Shown piece by piece: positions 1 through 8,174 of a stretch of 19,427 nt of DNA. Within the stretch, counting starts at the first letter, position 1, and each line of letters begins with the position of its first letter. A program made the translations under genes and the position numbers. Origin of the DNA: CAVQCT01 sp964520865 (GTDB lineage: Bacteria; Zixibacteria; MSB-5A5; GN15; FEB-12); contig CAZFOY010000058.1 in NCBI GenBank assembly GCA_964520865.1, positions 1-19,427 on the forward strand, written 5' to 3'. The notes under the pieces were generated by a model. That model did no database searches, was not told the origin of the DNA, and worked only from the letters and a program-made list of their open reading frames with translations.

Positions 1-748
1 TATCCCCCTTCATCAGATTCAGCTTGAACTCGATCCCGCCGTTACGGAATTCGATCGCCCGCTTCGGGACGTTCGGGCCACCCGGCTTGATGCAGTTCCG
101 GGGTGCTCCGCGAACCGAAGGAAATGGGTTGCCTGTCGTGTCAAAGCTGTTCGGAACCAGATCGACCGTCCGATACGACAAGAACAGCGTGTTGCCGTCA
201 ATACCCGAGATCGTGTTGTCGGTGCAGTCCTCCCAGATGAAATAGATCGGCAGGGTCGTATCGGGCGTTTCATGCGCGTACTCGTTGGTGACCACAAGTC
301 GGGCAAGCGAGACTGGCCGCCCCAGACCAAAGCAGGATTTCTTAGTTGAATCGGGAAGTACTTTAGCGATCGCAACAACCTTGTACATGATCGACGGATA
401 GCCGGATTTCGATTGCGTGTCGATCCGCTTGGCGTTGAACATCTCCCAGTTGCAGGAATCGCAGAGTTCCCCCGGCAGGACCTCGACAATGTCGAACAGC
501 CGGCCCGGCGCACCGAACTTCAGCTCGAATCCGGCCAACTGCACATTGCCACTGCTGAGCATAATGTCCAGGGTGTCGTACAGGTGCATGTCGTCGACCA
601 GGACGTGCGGCAGACTGACGATGTAAATGGAATCGAGAGAGTTTGTCGAATCAACCGGGTTGGGTTGTGTGTAAGCGATGTTGCCGGCGAGCAGACAAAG
701 GAGACTCGCTGCGGTAGCGAGCAGGGTCTTTCTGAAGAACGTTTTCAT
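1..748 (-). CDS. Secreted protein of unknown function, C-terminus cut by left edge
   Basis: The reading frame is open from an ATG at 748 to the window edge (249 codons visible, no stop). The product begins MKTFFRKTLLATAASLLCLL, a clear Sec signal peptide with a basic n-region and hydrophobic core, so it is exported. The mature part is rich in beta-prone stretches and contains CDSC and several further Cys, but I recognise no catalytic motif. The last visible residues (RNGGIEFKLN, then MKGD) look like the stretch that, in multi-domain surface proteins of Zixibacteria-like bacteria, leads into a dockerin-like repeat; this is from memory and unverified. An in-frame ATG two codons upstream (754) is an alternative start. 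Neither start has a normal Shine-Dalgarno, and the start lies only a few bases after the terminator of the gene above. It probably forms a pair with the secreted protein at 805-1377. Confidence 0.75.
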   Translation of the reverse strand, partial: MKTFFRKTLLATAASLLCLLAGNIAYTQPNPVDSTNSLDSIYIVSLPHVLVDDMHLYDTLDIMLSSGNVQLAGFELKFGAPGRLFDIVEVLPGELCDSCNWEMFNAKRIDTQSKSGYPSIMYKVVAIAKVLPDSTKKSCFGLGRPVSLARLVVTNEYAHETPDTTLPIYFIWEDCTDNTISGIDGNTLFLSYRTVDLVPNSFDTTGNPFPSVRGAPRNCIKPGGPNVPKRAIEFRNGGIEFKLNLMKGD

Positions 749-754
749 GGACAT

Positions 755-783
755 AAACAAAAAGCCCGCCTTCCGACGGGCTT
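755..783 (-). terminator. Rho-independent terminator after the 805-1377 gene
   Basis: Read on the minus strand, AAGCCCG (783-777) pairs with CGGGCTT (768-762) around a short loop, followed by TTTTTGTTT (763-755). It lies 21 nt after the TAG stop at 805-807. The U-tract runs almost directly into the ATG candidates of the next gene (754 and 748), so it doubles as that gene's leader. Confidence 0.75.
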
Positions 784-804
784 GGGGAAATTTTTGATGT
801 AGTC

Positions 805-1377
805 CTACTTGACTACGGTGAATTTGTAGGGTCCGCCCCATTTCGGCCGGGTGTTCGGAATCGCGAACAGCCACTTGCCGGTCGGCGGGAAGTAGGACGA
901 ATCGACATAGATCGTCCCCGGTTCGGGGAACTTCATGGTCATCGAGAGCTTCTTCTCCATCGGATGCGGTTTGTACCGCTTCTTCACCGTCACGCCGCCG
1001 AAGCCCATTATCTCAGGAAGTTTGCCGTTCCAATCGTTCTCGACCACATAGACGCCACCGAGATCCCAGACCGACTTGTCCTGCCAGCCGTTGTACGCCT
1101 TTACATCCCCGCGCTCGGTCAATCCCTTGCCGCTGTCGGGGACATGGATAACGTCCTTCATATCGGGAGAGCTGAACTTAAACCCGAGGGAGAATCCTCG
1201 CCATTCACCGTCGTTTGTGAGATAAACGTCAAAATTGACATTCTGACCCGCTTTGATAGTCGAGTCGTTTACGGCTCCCGGGCCGGAAATTTTGATTGCG
1301 ACCGAAGTTGCCCAGGCCGAACTGAAGCAGATGAGAACGCCCGAAAGAAGTAAAACAATAGATCTGATACTTTTCAT
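805..1377 (-). CDS. Secreted protein of unknown function (190 aa)
   Basis: The ATG at 1377 has a good ribosome binding site (AGGAG, 6 nt upstream). The product starts with a signal peptide (MKSIRSIVLLLSGVLICFSS, probable cleavage after AWA), so it is exported. The mature part opens with a motif of the type ISGPGAVNDSTIKAGQNV followed by a beta-rich segment (NFDVYLTND), which resembles the start of cohesin-like or Ig-like beta-sandwich domains. There are no Cys in the mature chain, no transmembrane anchor and no obvious catalytic residues. It is followed by a terminator and then by another secreted protein on the same strand. It has its own promoter at 1432-1460. I cannot name a family; an extracellular structural or binding role is the most I would infer. 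Confidence 0.8.
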   Translation of the reverse strand: MKSIRSIVLLLSGVLICFSSAWATSVAIKISGPGAVNDSTIKAGQNVNFDVYLTNDGEWRGFSLGFKFSSPDMKDVIHVPDSGKGLTERGDVKAYNGWQDKSVWDLGGVYVVENDWNGKLPEIMGFGGVTVKKRYKPHPMEKKLSMTMKFPEPGTIYVDSSYFPPTGKWLFAIPNTRPKWGGPYKFTVVK

Positions 1378-1431
1378 TACCTTCTCCTGATATGCTTAGC
1401 TGAATTTTCCTCGTCCGAACTGCGGTTTTTG

Positions 1432-1460
1432 AAAATACGCCTTATCTCCATGGAAGTCAA
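1432..1460 (-). promoter_or_regulatory. Predicted sigma70-type promoter for the 805-1377 gene
   Basis: On the minus strand, TTGACT (1460-1455), a 17-nt spacer and TATTTT (1437-1432). Predicted transcription start is about 47 nt upstream of the ATG at 1377, leaving room for the AGGAG site. Match to consensus is 5/6 at -35 and 4/6 at -10 with ideal spacing. Confidence 0.55.
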
Positions 1461-1543
1461 ACTGATTCTCTCCCACGTTATACCCCGCAGTAGCGGCCGC
1501 GAGTCCAAAAAAGTGATCGAATTCGGCCCTCCGCTTATTCGTG

Positions 1544-1584
1544 GATTCTGCGTCTTTTATACCGACGGACATTGACGCAGAGTC
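1544..1584. repeat. Inverted repeat, 11-bp arms, 19-nt loop
   Basis: GATTCTGCGTC (1544-1554) pairs with GACGCAGAGTC (1574-1584); as plus-strand RNA all 11 positions pair, with one G-U wobble. No U-tract follows, so it is not a standard terminator. It lies about 70 bp upstream of the sdh -35 element and could be an operator or part of an unannotated transcript. Confidence 0.5.
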
Positions 1585-1655
1585 GCTGAGTTCGAGATTA
1601 CCCGGCCTAAGCTCATAAGTCGTATATATTAATCAGAAACAGTCTCTTTTTTTCG

Positions 1656-1684
1656 TTGACCGTTCATGGGCAAGATTGTATTTT
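1656..1684 (+). promoter_or_regulatory. Predicted sigma70-type promoter of sdhCAB
   Basis: TTGACC (1656-1661), a 17-nt spacer, TATTTT (1679-1684). The predicted start near 1691 gives a leader of about 25 nt containing AAGGA (1702-1706), 9 nt before the sdhC ATG at 1716. Confidence 0.55.
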
Positions 1685-1715
1685 CTTTCACAAAGTTATA
1701 TAAGGATTTTGCTTT

Positions 1716-2446
1716 ATGAGTACCGCGGAATTGGATCAAATCAGTATTTCCAAATCTTCTGTCGGTTTCACGACATCCTCGATCGGCAAAAAGGCCCTGA
1801 TGGCGGTGACCGGAGTTCTGCTGCTCGGATTTGTAATTGTGCACCTGATGGGAAATCTCCAGATTTTCTCCAGCCAGGAAAAGCTCAATCATTATGCCGA
1901 GACCCTGCAGTCGCTGGGCGCCCTCAAATGGACATTCCGTATCTTTATGCTCGCCTTTTTCGGCATTCATATCTGGAAAGGCGTGGTGTTGTGGCTGCAG
2001 AACAAGATGGCCCGCCCCGTTTCTTACGTCCGCCAGGAGACCATTCAGGCGTCGCTGGCGTCGCGCACGATGATCTGGACCGGCCTTGTTATCTTCTTTT
2101 TTGTCGTTTACCATCTGCTTCATTTTACGTTGATCGTCACCAACCCGGAGTATGCGAACCTTCCCCTGGATCCTCACGGATACAAAGACGTGTATTCGAT
2201 GGTCATCCTCGGGTTCAGCAACGGCTGGATTTCGGCCGTCTATCTGATCGCCGTGTCGCTGATGGCGTATCATCTCAGTCACGCGACCGAGTCGTTCTTC
2301 CAGACCCTCGGCCTTAACAACGAAAAGTACCTCAAACGGCTCAAGGTGCTCAGCTATCTGCTGGCGACCGTGCTCTGGCTCGGCTATATCTCAATCCCGT
2401 TGGGAGTGCTCTTCAAAGTGGTCACTTTGCCGGGAGGAGTGCACTA

Positions 2447-2447
<1 letters not shown>
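1716..2447 (+). CDS. sdhC: Succinate dehydrogenase cytochrome b subunit (b558 type)
   Basis: Membrane anchor of complex II: it binds heme and passes electrons from succinate oxidation to the quinone pool. At 243 residues with five hydrophobic segments (about 28-48, 75-95, 117-140, 170-190, 213-235) it matches the single-subunit, di-heme anchor of type B enzymes found in Bacillus, Wolinella and Bacteroidota, not the SdhC+SdhD pair of E. coli. Candidate axial heme ligands are the conserved His in helices: H43 (VHLMGN), H85 (FFGIHIWKG), H133/H136 (VVYHLLHF) and H186/H189 (MAYHLSHATES). Type B enzymes normally work with menaquinone, which is inference here. First gene of a three-gene operon; its TAA shares one base with the sdhA ATG. 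The same anchor type occurs in fumarate reductases, so the physiological direction cannot be read from sequence. Confidence 0.95.
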
Positions 2448-4359
<1,912 letters not shown>

Positions 4360-4360
<1 letters not shown>

Positions 4361-5100
4361 TGAACCTGACACTATACGTTTGGCGTCAAAAGAACGCTCA
4401 GGATAAAGGCCGGATGGAGAAGTATCAGGCGAAGGACATCAGCACGCATATGTCTTTCCTTGAGATGCTCGACGTGGTCAACGAGGATCTGATTCACCAG
4501 GGGATCGACCCGATCGCATTCGATCACGACTGCCGCGAGGGTATCTGCGGGATGTGTTCGCTGGTAATCAACGGCGTGCCTCACGGCCCGGAACAGACGA
4601 CCGTCTGTCAACTTCACATGCGCTATTTCAAAGACGGCGATACGATCTATATCGAGCCATGGCGAGCCAAGGCGTTCCCGCTGATCAAGGATCTGGTTGT
4701 GGATCGTTCGGCATTCGACCGAATCATGCAGGCCGGTGGGTTTGTCTCCGTGAATTCGGGAGGAGCGCCCGACGGCAACGCAACGCCGATCGCAAAGGAG
4801 AAGGCGGACACGGCGATGGACGCCGCCGCGTGCATCGGTTGTGGGGCCTGCGTGGCCGCGTGCAAGAATGCTTCGGCCATGCTGTTCGTATCGGCCAAGG
4901 TGTCGCAATTCGCCAACTTGCCCCAGGGTCAGGCCGAACGGAAGAAACGCGTTATGAAAATGGTGGCCCAGATGGACAAAGAAGGGTTTGGCAACTGCAC
5001 CAACTACTACGAGTGCGAAGCGGCCTGTCCGAAAGAAGTCTCAGTGAAGTTCATCGCTCAGATGAACCGGGACTACCTCTGTGCTTCCGTGAAGAAATAG
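4360..5100 (+). CDS. sdhB: Succinate dehydrogenase iron-sulfur subunit
   Basis: Electron-transfer subunit linking the SdhA flavin to the heme/quinone sites of SdhC. All three cluster motifs are present. The [2Fe-2S] site is CREGICGMC (C58, C63, C66) plus C83. The [4Fe-4S] site is C158, C161, C164 (CIGCGACVAAC) with C223. The [3Fe-4S] site is C168, C213 and C219. The assignment follows the E. coli pattern of C206/C212/C216 spacing, which is matched exactly by 213/219/223. At 246 residues it is of normal length. The ATG shares one base with the sdhA TAA, with AAGGAG 9 nt upstream. Last gene of the operon, followed by a strong terminator. Confidence 0.97.
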
Positions 5101-5127
5101 TCTGCTATGGCTTGCAATACAACTGAA

Positions 5128-5159
5128 AACGCCCCTGGCTTTCCGGCCGGGGGCGTTTT
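5128..5159. terminator. Bidirectional rho-independent terminator between sdhB and the MBL hydrolase gene
   Basis: AACGCCCC (5128-5135) pairs with GGGGCGTT (5150-5157), extended by GGC/GCC inside. TTTT follows on the plus strand and GAAAAC precedes, so the convergent minus-strand gene ending at 5183 can use it as well. It starts 28 nt after the sdhB stop. Confidence 0.85.
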
Positions 5160-5182
5160 GCTTCTTACGCATTCATTGTTCG

Positions 5183-6108
5183 CTATAGCTCGATCTCCAT
5201 CCCATCAACAGCGGTCGTCAGATTGTCCACGACCGCTTTGGCGGCTCGAAGATTTAGCTCTGCGACATCTTCCTTGCTTCCGAGATGGGTGAGAATATAT
5301 CGACCGACCTTTGCAGTCTGGGCAAACTTGAAAAACTGGTCCAGGTCGAGGTGGGTCGACTCGATGATCACGATGTCCATCCCTTCAAGATGATTTCTGA
5401 GGTCGTCGAACGATCCGATATCCGCGGAATACAGGACGGACTTGCCGTTGACCTGTATTTTGAACGAGTGACACTGCATCTTGTTGGGCAAACCGGCGGT
5501 TTCGATGAACTCACGATATGGATGCAGATGACTGTTGCCTATCGCCTCCAACCGAAAGTCCTCATCATAAACAAATCCGTTTTCGTAGCCGGTAATCCTC
5601 AGTTCAAACGGCAGTTTTTTTTCGAGAATATAGACGGCTGGCAAATACGCCTTGAGCGGAGCAACAAACTCGTCCGGGACAAAGATCTCCAGCGGCTTTT
5701 CCCGGCCCCGGAGATAGATCAGTTGGATAAAGAGCGGCAATTCACAAACATGGTCGGGGTGGGTATGGCTGATGAAAATCCGGTCGACCTCCAACGGATT
5801 GAACCCTCTCCTGAGGAAGGACGAAGTTATCCCGCCTCCGCAATCAATCAGGCTCAGACTGTGCCCCGTCTTGAGGAGGTAGCCGGAAGNNNNNNNNNNN
5901 NNNNNNNNNNNNNNNNNNNNNNNNNNNNNNNNNNNNNNNNNNNNNNNNNNNNNNNNNNNNNNNNNNNNNNNNNNNNNNNNNNNNNNNNNCCTCCGCAATC
6001 AATCAGGCTCAGACTGTGCCCCGTCTTGAGGAGGTAGCCGGAAGTGGCCCTGTCGGCCTGAGGCAGACCCGAAGAGCTCCCCAGAACTGTCAAAATATCT
6101 CTACTCAC
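5183..6108 (-). CDS. Metallo-beta-lactamase-fold hydrolase (RNase Z-like), interrupted by assembly gap
   Basis: Starts at a GTG (6106-6108) with a purine-rich site (AGGAAGG) upstream and ends with TAG at 5183. The reading frame appears broken by 100 Ns, but the same 55 bases stand on both sides of the gap. Removing one copy plus the Ns (155 bases) puts both halves in one frame and gives a continuous 256-residue protein with no stop. In that reconstruction the metal-binding motif is SHTHPDH (H63, H65, D67, H68), the bridging Asp is in YSADIG (D178), and later His are H201 (ESTHL) and H223 (THLG). The N-terminus (LGSSSGLPQADRATSGYLL) is typical of the RNase Z/PhnP-like metal-dependent hydrolase branch. 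The substrate cannot be told; it lacks the long exosite arm of a true tRNase Z as far as I can see. It stands alone, convergent with sdhCAB. Confidence 0.85.
5835..5889. repeat. 55-bp direct duplicate, left copy (contig-end overlap)
   Basis: Identical over all 55 bases to 5990-6044 and ends exactly at the N run. This is the sequence expected when two contigs that share a terminal k-mer of 55 are scaffolded without being merged. Confidence 0.95.
5890..5989. other. Assembly gap (100 N)
   Basis: Exactly 100 Ns, a conventional placeholder length. Because the flanks are identical, the true gap is most likely negative (an overlap), not missing sequence. Confidence 0.97.
5990..6044. repeat. 55-bp direct duplicate, right copy (contig-end overlap)
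   Basis: Starts exactly at the end of the N run and repeats 5835-5889 base for base; it then continues into the N-terminal coding part of the hydrolase gene. Confidence 0.95.
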
Positions 6109-6223
6109 GGCTTCCTTCCTCTTACAGATTGTCTGAGCGGCTGTTTAAGGGCTATTAGCCTAAAATAAACGTCTTCCTAAGGTAAGGCAACCCTAATGAA
6201 CAAACCGACTTCGGCCGATATTT

Positions 6224-6242
6224 GGACTAATACAGGACTAAT
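6224..6242. repeat. Short direct repeat GGACTAAT x2
   Basis: GGACTAAT at 6224-6231 and 6235-6242, offset by 11 bases (about one helical turn), 43 bp before the hemerythrin start. It could be a regulator half-site pair, but it is short enough to be chance. Confidence 0.3.
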
Positions 6243-6269
6243 CGCTCAATTTTCATTGGCTGAAATAGC

Positions 6270-6283
6270 CGTTCGGGAGAACG
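6270..6283 (+). promoter_or_regulatory. Ribosome binding site inside a small hairpin before the hemerythrin gene
   Basis: CGTTC (6270-6274) and GAACG (6279-6283) form a perfect 5-bp stem with a GGGA loop. The GGGAG Shine-Dalgarno (6275-6279) therefore lies in the loop, 5 nt from the ATG at 6285. It decides the start; a regulatory role for the hairpin is speculation. Confidence 0.45.
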
Positions 6284-6284
6284 T

Positions 6285-6710
6285 ATGGCCTTTCTTGAAT
6301 GGTACGATTCTTACAGCGTCCATGTCGACGAAATCGACCGCCAGCACAAGCAGCTTGTCGCCATGATCAACCGGCTTCACGACTCGATCGCCCAGAATCG
6401 CGTCGAAGAAACAGTCGGGCAGGTGCTGATCGAGCTGGTCGATTATACCAAACGACATTTTGCCGATGAAGAGCATCTGATGATCCGAATCGGTTATCCC
6501 GATCTGCCTCAACACCGGGCTCACCACGACAAACTCCGTCACCAGCTCGCCGAAATTCTCAAACGTCTCAGGGACAACGACCGCCTTACAATATTCGAAC
6601 TGATGGGGTTCCTGCGTGCCTGGCTGGTCGACCATATACTTCGCGAAGATAAAAAGATCGGCCAGATGATCGCTTCCGAAGTCGGAATCCACCATACTGC
6701 CGGGTCCTGA
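6285..6710 (+). CDS. Bacteriohemerythrin
   Basis: Small cytoplasmic four-helix protein that binds O2 at a non-heme di-iron site. All seven ligands are present at the positions usual for the single-domain bacterial form: H21, H58, E62, H77, H81, H117 and D122. The order is the classic one: N-terminal W/Y (EWYDSY), DRQHKQL, RHFADEE, the H77/H81 pair (PQHRAHH) and DHILREDKK. The length of 141 residues is normal. GGGAG lies 5 nt before the ATG. It is a monocistronic gene convergent with threonine aldolase (16 bases between the stops). Roles known for the family are O2 storage, sensing or delivery, often in microaerophiles or motile bacteria; which applies here cannot be read from the sequence. 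Confidence 0.95.
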   Translation: MAFLEWYDSYSVHVDEIDRQHKQLVAMINRLHDSIAQNRVEETVGQVLIELVDYTKRHFADEEHLMIRIGYPDLPQHRAHHDKLRHQLAEILKRLRDNDRLTIFELMGFLRAWLVDHILREDKKIGQMIASEVGIHHTAGS

Positions 6711-6726
6711 CGACCCCAATCCTGCT

Positions 6727-7755
6727 CTACGTAAGGCTGTCCCGTATTCTTCCCAGTGCCTCTCTGCAATCCTCTCCACTTACATCGAGATGAGCTACGA
6801 ACCTCAGTTTGACCGGACCGAACGGAAGGGCAAGGATCCCGATCTGCTTGAGTCGGTCGGACATGACGGCAGAATCTTCTCCGTTGACGACTCGTGCTAC
6901 CACGATATTCGTATCCACCCTGTCAAGATCGACTTCGAAGGCGGGATGGTTGTTCAAACCCTCCGCCAGCAGTTTGGCGTTGGCATGGTCTTCGGCGAGT
7001 CTGGCAATATTGTGCTTCACGGCATAGAGCCCGGCGGCGGCGATAATTCCTACCTGGCGCATGCCGCCTCCAAACAGCTTTCTTTCCCGGCGGCATTTTT
7101 CGATAAACACGGCCGACCCCAGCGCAAGTGATCCGATCGGCGCTCCCAACCCTTTGGACAAACAGACTGATACAGAATCGAACGGCGCCACGAGTTCGTG
7201 AAGGGGTAATCTGGTGGCGATATGAGCGTTCCAGATCCTCGCGCCGTCAAGGTGAAAGGCCAGATCGAACTCATCGCAGACTTCCCGGACTTTAAGTATC
7301 TCTTCTTGCGGGAGAACCGTTCCGCCATGGCGATTGTGGGTGTTTTCAAGCGCCACTAATTTGGTAATCGGCGTATGCAGGTTCCTCGGGCGGACCGATT
7401 GACGGATCAGCTCAGCCGGGATCATTCCCCTTTCAGTAGTGAGCAAGTTGACAAGCAGGCCCGAGTGAACTACCGGTCCTGCAACCTCGTAGTTCACGAC
7501 ATGACATTCCCGTTCACACAACAACTCCCATCCGGGTTGCGAGTGAACTTTCAGACAGATTTGGTTGCCCATCGTCCCGGACGGGACGTACAGAGCAGCT
7601 TCCTTCCGGAACAGGTCGGCAACGTATCTCTCAAGAATCTTGACGGTGGGGTCATCGCCGAAAACATCATCCCCCACCTCAGCTTCAAACATCGCCTGGC
7701 GCATAGCAGGCGACGGTTTGGTCACGGTGTCGGAGCGAAAGTCGATTGTTTTCAT
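6727..7755 (-). CDS. ltaE: Low-specificity L-threonine aldolase
   Basis: Cytoplasmic fold-type I PLP enzyme that cleaves L-threonine or L-allo-threonine to glycine and acetaldehyde. The N-terminus is diagnostic (FRSDTVTKPSPAMRQAM, then GDDVFGDDPTV). The PLP lysine is K201 in SVCLSKGLGAPIGS; H85 is the residue expected to stack on the cofactor ring, and D170/R173 (FHLDGARIWNA) bind the pyridine N and phosphate side. At 342 residues it is of normal family length. There is no Shine-Dalgarno before the ATG at 7755; instead a -10-like TATATT ends 7 nt upstream, so the mRNA may be leaderless. The upstream cold-shock gene has its own terminator, so this gene is probably transcribed alone. Confidence 0.95.
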   Translation of the reverse strand: MKTIDFRSDTVTKPSPAMRQAMFEAEVGDDVFGDDPTVKILERYVADLFRKEAALYVPSGTMGNQICLKVHSQPGWELLCERECHVVNYEVAGPVVHSGLLVNLLTTERGMIPAELIRQSVRPRNLHTPITKLVALENTHNRHGGTVLPQEEILKVREVCDEFDLAFHLDGARIWNAHIATRLPLHELVAPFDSVSVCLSKGLGAPIGSLALGSAVFIEKCRRERKLFGGGMRQVGIIAAAGLYAVKHNIARLAEDHANAKLLAEGLNNHPAFEVDLDRVDTNIVVARVVNGEDSAVMSDRLKQIGILALPFGPVKLRFVAHLDVSGEDCREALGRIRDSLT

Positions 7756-7762
7756 GCAGGAG

Positions 7763-7790
7763 AATATAGCGGAAATTTACGGGGACACAA
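7763..7790 (-). promoter_or_regulatory. ltaE: Predicted promoter of ltaE (leaderless arrangement)
   Basis: On the minus strand, TTGTGT (7790-7785), a 16-nt spacer and TATATT (7768-7763). Only 7 nt separate the -10 element from the ATG, so transcription would start at or next to the start codon. Confidence 0.4.
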
Positions 7791-7817
7791 GCAAGTTGGA
7801 TTCAAGAAGGGAGCATC

Positions 7818-7847
7818 AAAAAAGGCCGCCACTTCAGTGACGGCCTT
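7818..7847 (-). terminator. Rho-independent terminator of the cold-shock gene
   Basis: On the minus strand, AAGGCCGTCACT (7847-7836) pairs with AGTGGCGGCCTT (7833-7822) with one G-U, then TTTTTT (to 7818). It lies 25 nt past the stop of the cold-shock gene. Confidence 0.9.
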
Positions 7848-7872
7848 CAATTCTTTTAGCGATAATTCTACA

Positions 7873-8085
7873 TCAGTTAGTCTGCGACGGTGATACGTTC
7901 TTTGCCTGATAGCCTCTGTCCGAATTCAGAAGCTCGTACGTAACCTCTTGGCCTTCCTTGAGGGTGCGATAACCTTCCATGTTGATCTGGGTGTAGTGGA
8001 CGTAGACGTCTCTGTCAAGTCCCTCTCCTGCAATAAAGCCCCAACCTTTCTTGTCGTTGAAATACTTGACCTTGCCTTTGGACAT
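7873..8085 (-). CDS. Cold-shock domain protein (CspA family)
   Basis: A 70-residue single OB-fold protein that binds single-stranded RNA/DNA, usually as an RNA chaperone. RNP1 is KGWGFI (residues 13-18). RNP2 reads DVYVHY (26-31) where most family members have DVFVHF, a conservative Phe-to-Tyr change at two nucleic-acid-stacking positions. The start is taken at the ATG at 8085 because GGAGG stands 7 nt upstream; an in-frame ATG at 8127 would add 14 residues foreign to the family and lies about at the predicted transcription start. It has its own promoter (8132-8160) and terminator, so it is a monocistronic unit with a 5' leader of about 40 nt. Confidence 0.95.
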   Translation of the reverse strand: MSKGKVKYFNDKKGWGFIAGEGLDRDVYVHYTQINMEGYRTLKEGQEVTYELLNSDRGYQAKNVSPSQTN

Positions 8086-8131
8086 GTAGAATCCTCCACA
8101 AAGGATGTTACTGATTCCCACGCTCATTAGT

Positions 8132-8160
8132 AATATATTCGTTATACGTCAGTATTCCAA
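8132..8160 (-). promoter_or_regulatory. Predicted sigma70-type promoter of the cold-shock gene
   Basis: On the minus strand, TTGGAA (8160-8155), a 17-nt spacer and TATATT (8137-8132). Transcription would start near 8125, about 40 nt before the chosen ATG. It begins 14 bp beyond the stop of the lipid kinase gene, with no terminator between, so read-through is also possible. Confidence 0.55.
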
Positions 8161-8174
8161 TAACAAATTCATCT

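Larger units (their letters stand above)
1378..1715. other. Divergent intergenic region with two promoters and an inverted repeat
   Basis: This 338-base stretch separates the minus-strand secreted-protein gene from the plus-strand sdhCAB operon. It holds a sigma70-like promoter in each direction (1432-1460 minus, 1656-1684 plus), an 11-bp inverted repeat (1544-1584) and an AT-rich tract near 1621-1632. A 41-codon plus-strand ORF (1450-1575) lacks a ribosome binding site and overlaps the minus promoter, so I do not call it a gene. Confidence 0.7.

Noticed and set aside
1450..1575. A 41-codon plus-strand ORF (ATG at 1450, TGA at 1573-1575) in the intergenic region
   Set aside because: It has no ribosome binding site, overlaps the predicted minus-strand promoter and runs into the inverted repeat; no recognisable sequence.
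1629..2282. A 217-codon minus-strand ORF antisense to sdhC
   Set aside because: sdhC is certain from helices and heme ligands; the antisense product has no membrane or domain features.
5854..5998. Apparent frameshift or pseudogene in the metallo-beta-lactamase-fold hydrolase
   Set aside because: The break is explained by duplicated contig ends around the N run; collapsing them restores the frame exactly.
5835..6044. Direct repeats around the gap as a mobile-element target duplication or CRISPR-like repeat
   Set aside because: The copies are 55 bp, identical and abut a placeholder gap of exactly 100 N; both lie inside one coding sequence. Assembly overlap is the simpler explanation.
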